A stretch of 10,892 nt of DNA from positions 1 through 10,892 of the forward strand of contig JALLAP010000698.1 of assembly GCA_036939355.1 (NCBI GenBank). Direction: 5' to 3'. The position numbers and the translations under genes were made by a program. Below the pieces are notes generated by a model that did not search any database, was not told the origin of the DNA, and saw only the letters and a program-made list of their open reading frames with translations. The DNA comes from Thalassiosira profunda (lineage: Eukaryota > Bacillariophyta > Thalassiosirophyceae > Thalassiosirales > Thalassiosiraceae). Position 1 is the stretch's first letter. Every line of letters begins with the position of its first letter. Positions 7,278-10,892 of this stretch are shown one piece after another.

Positions 7278-10200
7278 TTATGTGAATATAATGAATGCTG
7301 CAAGCGAGCCGAGAAGCGGCATCGCCAATGCACAAAGCGGCTGCAACCTCCCTGAGGCGTTGCGCCGGTAAAAAGTAGTTCCGGCAAATCCGGTGTCGTA
7401 TGCACCCGAATCCCAATCGGATGGGCCTGATTCGCCACCGTCAGAAACTCCAGGCGCCAACGTAGGAAGAATGCCACCCAAACCCGTATTTCCTCCTTCC
7501 TGGGGGGTACAGCATTCGATCCAAAGGTCTTCTCTGGCCGATTGACAAAGGATGCTGTCCATCTCCTCCGAACTCAGCATTGCATTCACATCGCTGCATG
7601 TTACAGCCTCGCCCTGATAGGTCACCTCGGCATTCCAGTTGGTATTGAGGTAGGTGCCGTTGGTGCTTTGGCACAGCGAGCACTGATTGGAAGGCATTGT
7701 GTCGCAACACTCGTTCGCCACGGCAAATTGGACGCTCTGGCATCGATCGTCGCCACCCTGCACCCTCTCGCTTCGCAGGTTCATAAACACGTCCAAGCAA
7801 GTCGAAGGGAGGCCCTCGTAAGTCAATTGATGGTTCCAGTTGACAATCGAACCCGGATCTTTGCATAAGTTGCACTCTCGGAAGCAGCACTGGTGAAAGA
7901 GATCATCTTTTGTCGCCTTGCACGCGCTCGTCTGGCTCAAATCCGCTTCGGCCAACACCGACCAATCGCCGCACGTGCGGTTCACGCCCATGTAAATGAC
8001 AGCCTCGTCCACGAGCAACTCGTGCTTGTCCTCTTCGGATGAGCACAGGTCGCATTCAATGTCGTAGCAGCACGTGTTCCAATGATCTTGCTGAATCGTT
8101 GCGCACTCCTCGCTTTCCTGCGTAATTTGATTTAGACCAATGAAATGGTCCTCGATCTCAGAGCACCCCATCGGTGTCCCTTCGTGAACAACCATGGCAG
8201 CTTGATCAAGTTGATAGTCTCCGCACATGCTGCATTTCGAGTAGCAACATTCATCAAAGAGGTCGTTCTGCGTTACGAGGCAAGCGTCGTCTTCCGTTTC
8301 TATCCTCGTCCAGAGGTAATTGTAAATGTCTGTGGAAAGGAGGCAGAGGTGGCGGGGTGAGGTAAGGACTCAAGTCGGCGATAGTGATGGATATCAAGCA
8401 CAACGAACGCACCGAAACAGTCCGCTTTGGCCCCATTGTATTCAACGGTATGGTCCTTTACGCTGTAAGAATTTTGCCCCGAGTGGCAGAGATTGCAAGG
8501 GTTCTGTGCATGACAAAGCGAGAAGGATGGCATTATTAGGTCGCGACTTCATTGGTACTGCAGAGAAGATCACATGTCGACTTACCTCGGGAGGCACGTA
8601 GCAGCACTGGCTCGAGTACTCAGCGATTGCCGATGAGCATTCGGGAGAAGTATCGAACACCCCATCTTGCAGCAAGACAGTATCGAGCTCCAGGCACGTC
8701 ATTGGTTTCCCATTATAGACGATTTGCGCGTACCAGTCCTTTCCTGACGGGCAGATCTCGCACTTGTTGTCTGCGTTGGGCACGAGCGCGGATGGGCCAC
8801 TGCAGCAATCGTCGTAGTAGGCTGACTGCATCTGATTGCACTCGAGGGACCCTTCCTCCACGCTGTTTCCGGACAGAATCCAGCTCAGCTCGCCACACGC
8901 AAACGTGATTCCGTTGAACGTCGTAGGGTTGTCCCAGTAGAGGTTGCCGGAGCTTCCGCAGACGCTGCATTCCTGAAAGCAGCAAGACTCCTGCAGCTCC
9001 GTCTTGGCGGCCTGGCACATGAAGCCGACTTGCTCTTCTCTCGACACCAGAAAACTATTCAACTCGAAGCACGTCGTCGTGGAGCCGTAAAAGCTGACGC
9101 TCACTCCATCTCGGACGTCTCCTTGGCTGCCTTGGTCGGATTGGCAGAGGACGCAAGCATCCGTTGGAGGGCTGTAACAGCAGGGCTCGTACAAGATCTG
9201 CCGCGCGGCATTGCACTCCTCTGACCCTTCCATGACAATATCGGCAGCGAATCGAAGACCCAGTTCCAGGCATGTCGCAGGATCCCCATCGTATGCAACT
9301 TCGACGTTGGCGTCGAGCTGGGCTCCCTGGCAAAGATCGCACTTGGCAAAGCAGCACGAAGGGAAATACTCGGCTTTGGCGGCATTGCAAAAGCCACTGT
9401 CGTCCTCGAACTTGCGGAACAACGAATTGCTGACTTCGGTGCAGGTCCTATTCGACCCTTCGAAGTACACCTCCACGTCTCCGTTGATGTCATACCAAGC
9501 GTCTCCGTGTTTGCACAGCGAGCATGCAGGGGTGGAGTAATCGATTGGCTGGTAGCAGCACGTTTCTCTGTATGCGAGCTGCAGGTCAGTGCATTGCTCA
9601 GTTCCTTCTTCGATGGCGTTGCTGGTGAAATACCAGTCAAAACTACCGCAGGAGACTCCTTCTTTCCCATCAAAGTCCACGTAAGCATCCCAGTCTATCT
9701 CCTCGCCGTCCCCGCAGATGCTGCACTTGTCAAAGCAGCAGAAATCCTGGAACTCGGCCTTTGACGCAGCGCATTCTTCCGTGCCGTTGTTGGCGCGGTT
9801 GCCCAGAAAATTCGCCACCTGCTCGCACGATTCCGTGTCTCCATTGAAGTCGACTTGGAGCTCCTTTCTCACGGCCCCTTCCGCGCACAGAACGCATGGC
9901 ACATCTGGCGCATCGTAGCAGCAAGTATTCGAAAACTGCGATTGCATGGACGCGCACTCGACAGAGCTCACAGCTACGTCTGTCGTGCGAACCAAATGCA
10001 GCTGTTGGCACGAGATGATGTCGCCTTCAAGATCGATGCTTTGGTCAAAGTCTTGGAGTTGGTCGTCCCCACAGATGGGGCACTTCTTGTAACAGCATTG
10101 ATCCAGAATCGCCTCTCTGGCAGAGGAACAGGTTTGACTGTCGGACTCGACCCGGCGAATCAAGTAATCACTGAAAAGTAGGGAGAAATGCAGAGTTGAG

Positions 10201-10892
10201 ATGGCGTTCATAAAATGTCGCAAAGCTTGAAAGCGATCGACTTACTAGACATCCGAGCAGTTCATGGCAGAGCCCCAAAAGTCTACCTCAACGCTAGAAT
10301 AGGCATCGAAGAAATCTGTCTCCGTCTCGCATAGATTGCAGGGAATGCTGAAGGCAAGGAAAGAATGAGTAAGTGCCACTGGGCCAAACAAGGAAGTTGG
10401 GAGCATCCACGAATAGTTTCGGCCTACCTAGGTGGCGTGTAACAGCACAAGTCGGCGTAGGTATCTTTGACGGCAGAACACTGCTCCGTCCCCTCTTCGA
10501 TTTCGTTGCGACCGAAGATGGGCTTGAAGTCACCACAGGCAATGCGTTCTCCCTCATATTCGACGACTGCATCCCAATCTAGCATCATCGACTCTCCACA
10601 GATGTCGCAGAGCTCGTAGCAGCATGTGTCAGCCATGTCCTGTGACGCAGAGACGAGAGAGTGAGGTGTCAGAAAGATACCAAGATAACGCAGTCACATA
10701 CACCAAATAGTCGCACCTCCTTTGCTGCAATACAGATGTCGCTGAATTCTTCAGCCCTTTTCAACATTGCCGATGCCTGTTTGCAAGTGGTCTCACTGCC
10801 ATCGAACTCGACAGCCTCGTCCCACCGGACATATTCGGGGCACATCTCGCAAGGCGTGATGGGAGGGGTGAAACAGCACAGGTCTTGATAGT
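7278..10892 (-). CDS. Secreted/cell-surface protein with tandem six-cysteine modules, likely GPI-anchored (3' part; N-terminus outside window)
   Basis: Six exons in the window: from beyond 10892 to 10717, 10639-10428, 10347-10246, 10170-8586, 8503-8413 and 8329-7278. Together they encode 1071 residues with no frame break. The protein is 16 full modules in tandem, each of the form C-x2-C ... G-x3-4-C-x(16-19)-C-x10-CC. Six cysteines per module suggest three disulfides, so the protein should be extracellular. The modules are acidic (many Asp/Glu), with N-x-S/T sites such as NRT and NGT. After the last module comes a Gly/Ser/Pro/Asp-rich linker, then RRNASGRLQ and a hydrophobic end (LCALAMPLLGSLAAFIIFT), as expected for a GPI-attachment signal; a short membrane anchor is the alternative. 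Similar Cys-rich tandem proteins occur in diatoms, but I know no named family or function. Surface adhesion, metal binding or wall association are guesses. Confidence 0.83.
8330..8412 (-). other. Intron (83 bp) inside module R12
   Basis: Donor G/GTGCGT, acceptor TTTCCACAG, phase 1 (G/AC makes Asp). Splicing gives C-FDIYNYLWTR with 17 residues to the next cysteine, the usual A-type spacing; read-through would give 23 only by using a later, poorer junction. Confidence 0.8.
8504..8585 (-). other. Intron (82 bp) in the R11-R12 linker
   Basis: Donor GAG/GTAAGT, acceptor CATGCACAG, phase 0. The join reads CCYVPPE then NPCNLC, matching other A-type linkers. Read-through instead runs into unrelated sequence. 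Confidence 0.87.
10171..10245 (-). other. Intron (75 bp) inside module R3
   Basis: Donor TA/GTAAGT, acceptor CTACTTTTCAG, phase 2 (TA/T makes Tyr). The join reads C-SDVYDYLIRR with 17 residues to the next cysteine. This is the shortest intron in the window. Confidence 0.87.
10348..10427 (-). other. Intron (80 bp) in the R2-R3 linker
   Basis: Donor AG/GTAGGC, acceptor TGCCTTCAG, phase 2 (AG/C makes Ser). The join reads CCYTPPS then IPCNLC, an A-type linker of standard length. The unspliced frame hits TAG at the junction. Confidence 0.84.
10640..10716 (-). other. Intron (77 bp) inside module R1
   Basis: Donor GAG/GTGCGA, acceptor TGCGTCACAG, phase 0. The join reads C-IAAKE then DMADTCC, which gives exactly the invariant C-x10-CC spacing. 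Confidence 0.84.

Larger units (their letters stand above)
7509..10872 (-). repeat. Tandem array of 16 six-cysteine modules (R1-R16)
   Basis: R1 starts after a partial module that enters from the right edge, and R16 ends at 7509. The spacing from the CC pair ending one module to the next C-x2-C is, in order: 7,3,7,3,7,3,10,3,7,3,13,7,3,4,3,7. The long form (A) usually reads CC-Y-x-P-P; the short form (B) reads CC-(Y/F)-x2-C-x2-C, usually followed by G. The fourth-cysteine gap is 16-17 in most A modules and 17-19 in B. The final C-x10-CC is the same in all 16. Modules are about 56-66 residues and quite diverged in sequence, so the array is old rather than a recent expansion. Confidence 0.85.

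Noticed and set aside
9101..9688. 195-codon open frame on - inside the cysteine-rich gene
   Set aside because: It is in a different frame from the module-encoding exon and lacks the cysteine pattern.
7509..10872. Possible CRISPR or DNA-level satellite array
   Set aside because: The periodicity is in protein spacing (about 60 residues) and not in conserved DNA units with spacers; codons have diverged.
7278..10892. Frustulin or EGF-like repeat protein
   Set aside because: The cysteine spacing (C-x2-C, then C-x10-CC) does not match the EGF pattern or the acidic cysteine-rich frustulin domains as I know them.

Overview
This window looks like a stretch of compact eukaryotic nuclear DNA, most likely from a diatom and plausibly of the Thalassiosira group. 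The reasons are seven short GT-AG introns (75-90 bp), very small gaps between genes, and the mix of gene families: a MYND/TPR protein, a divergent 'LH'-type ankyrin protein, a DUF3228 protein and a large secreted cysteine-rich repeat protein. No bacterial operons, RNA genes, transposons or CRISPR arrays were seen. The lineage call is an inference from gene style; no search was run.

Layout, left to right. Six protein genes alternate strictly in direction (+,-,+,-,+,-). (1) The last 36 codons of an unknown + gene (1-113). (2) A single-exon, type II membrane sulfotransferase on the minus strand (174-1439). (3) A two-exon DUF3228 gene on + (1594-2511), with a possible organelle-targeting N-terminus. 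(4) A two-exon ankyrin-repeat gene on - (2554-4342). (5) A single-exon TPR/MYND-finger gene on + (4674-7259). (6) The 3' part of a multi-exon minus-strand gene running off the right edge (7278 to beyond 10892). It encodes at least 16 tandem six-cysteine modules and a C-terminal tail resembling a GPI-anchor signal.

The three convergent pairs have only 60, 42 and 18 nt between their stop codons, so their 3' UTRs almost certainly overlap in antisense. The two divergent pairs share short promoter regions (154 nt or 325 nt depending on the DUF3228 start, and 331 nt). I see no sign that the genes form one pathway. The sulfotransferase (Golgi, inferred) and the cysteine-rich protein (cell surface, inferred) would both act in the secretory system.

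The most interesting object is the cysteine-rich array. All 16 complete modules keep an invariant C-x10-CC ending. Two module types (long-linker A, short-linker B) alternate perfectly for ten modules. One extra A module breaks the pattern, and it carries two introns at nearly the same places as the two introns of another A module. The exon structure was worked out here by joining reading frames at GT-AG sites so that cysteine spacing is kept, and it can be tested with cDNA.
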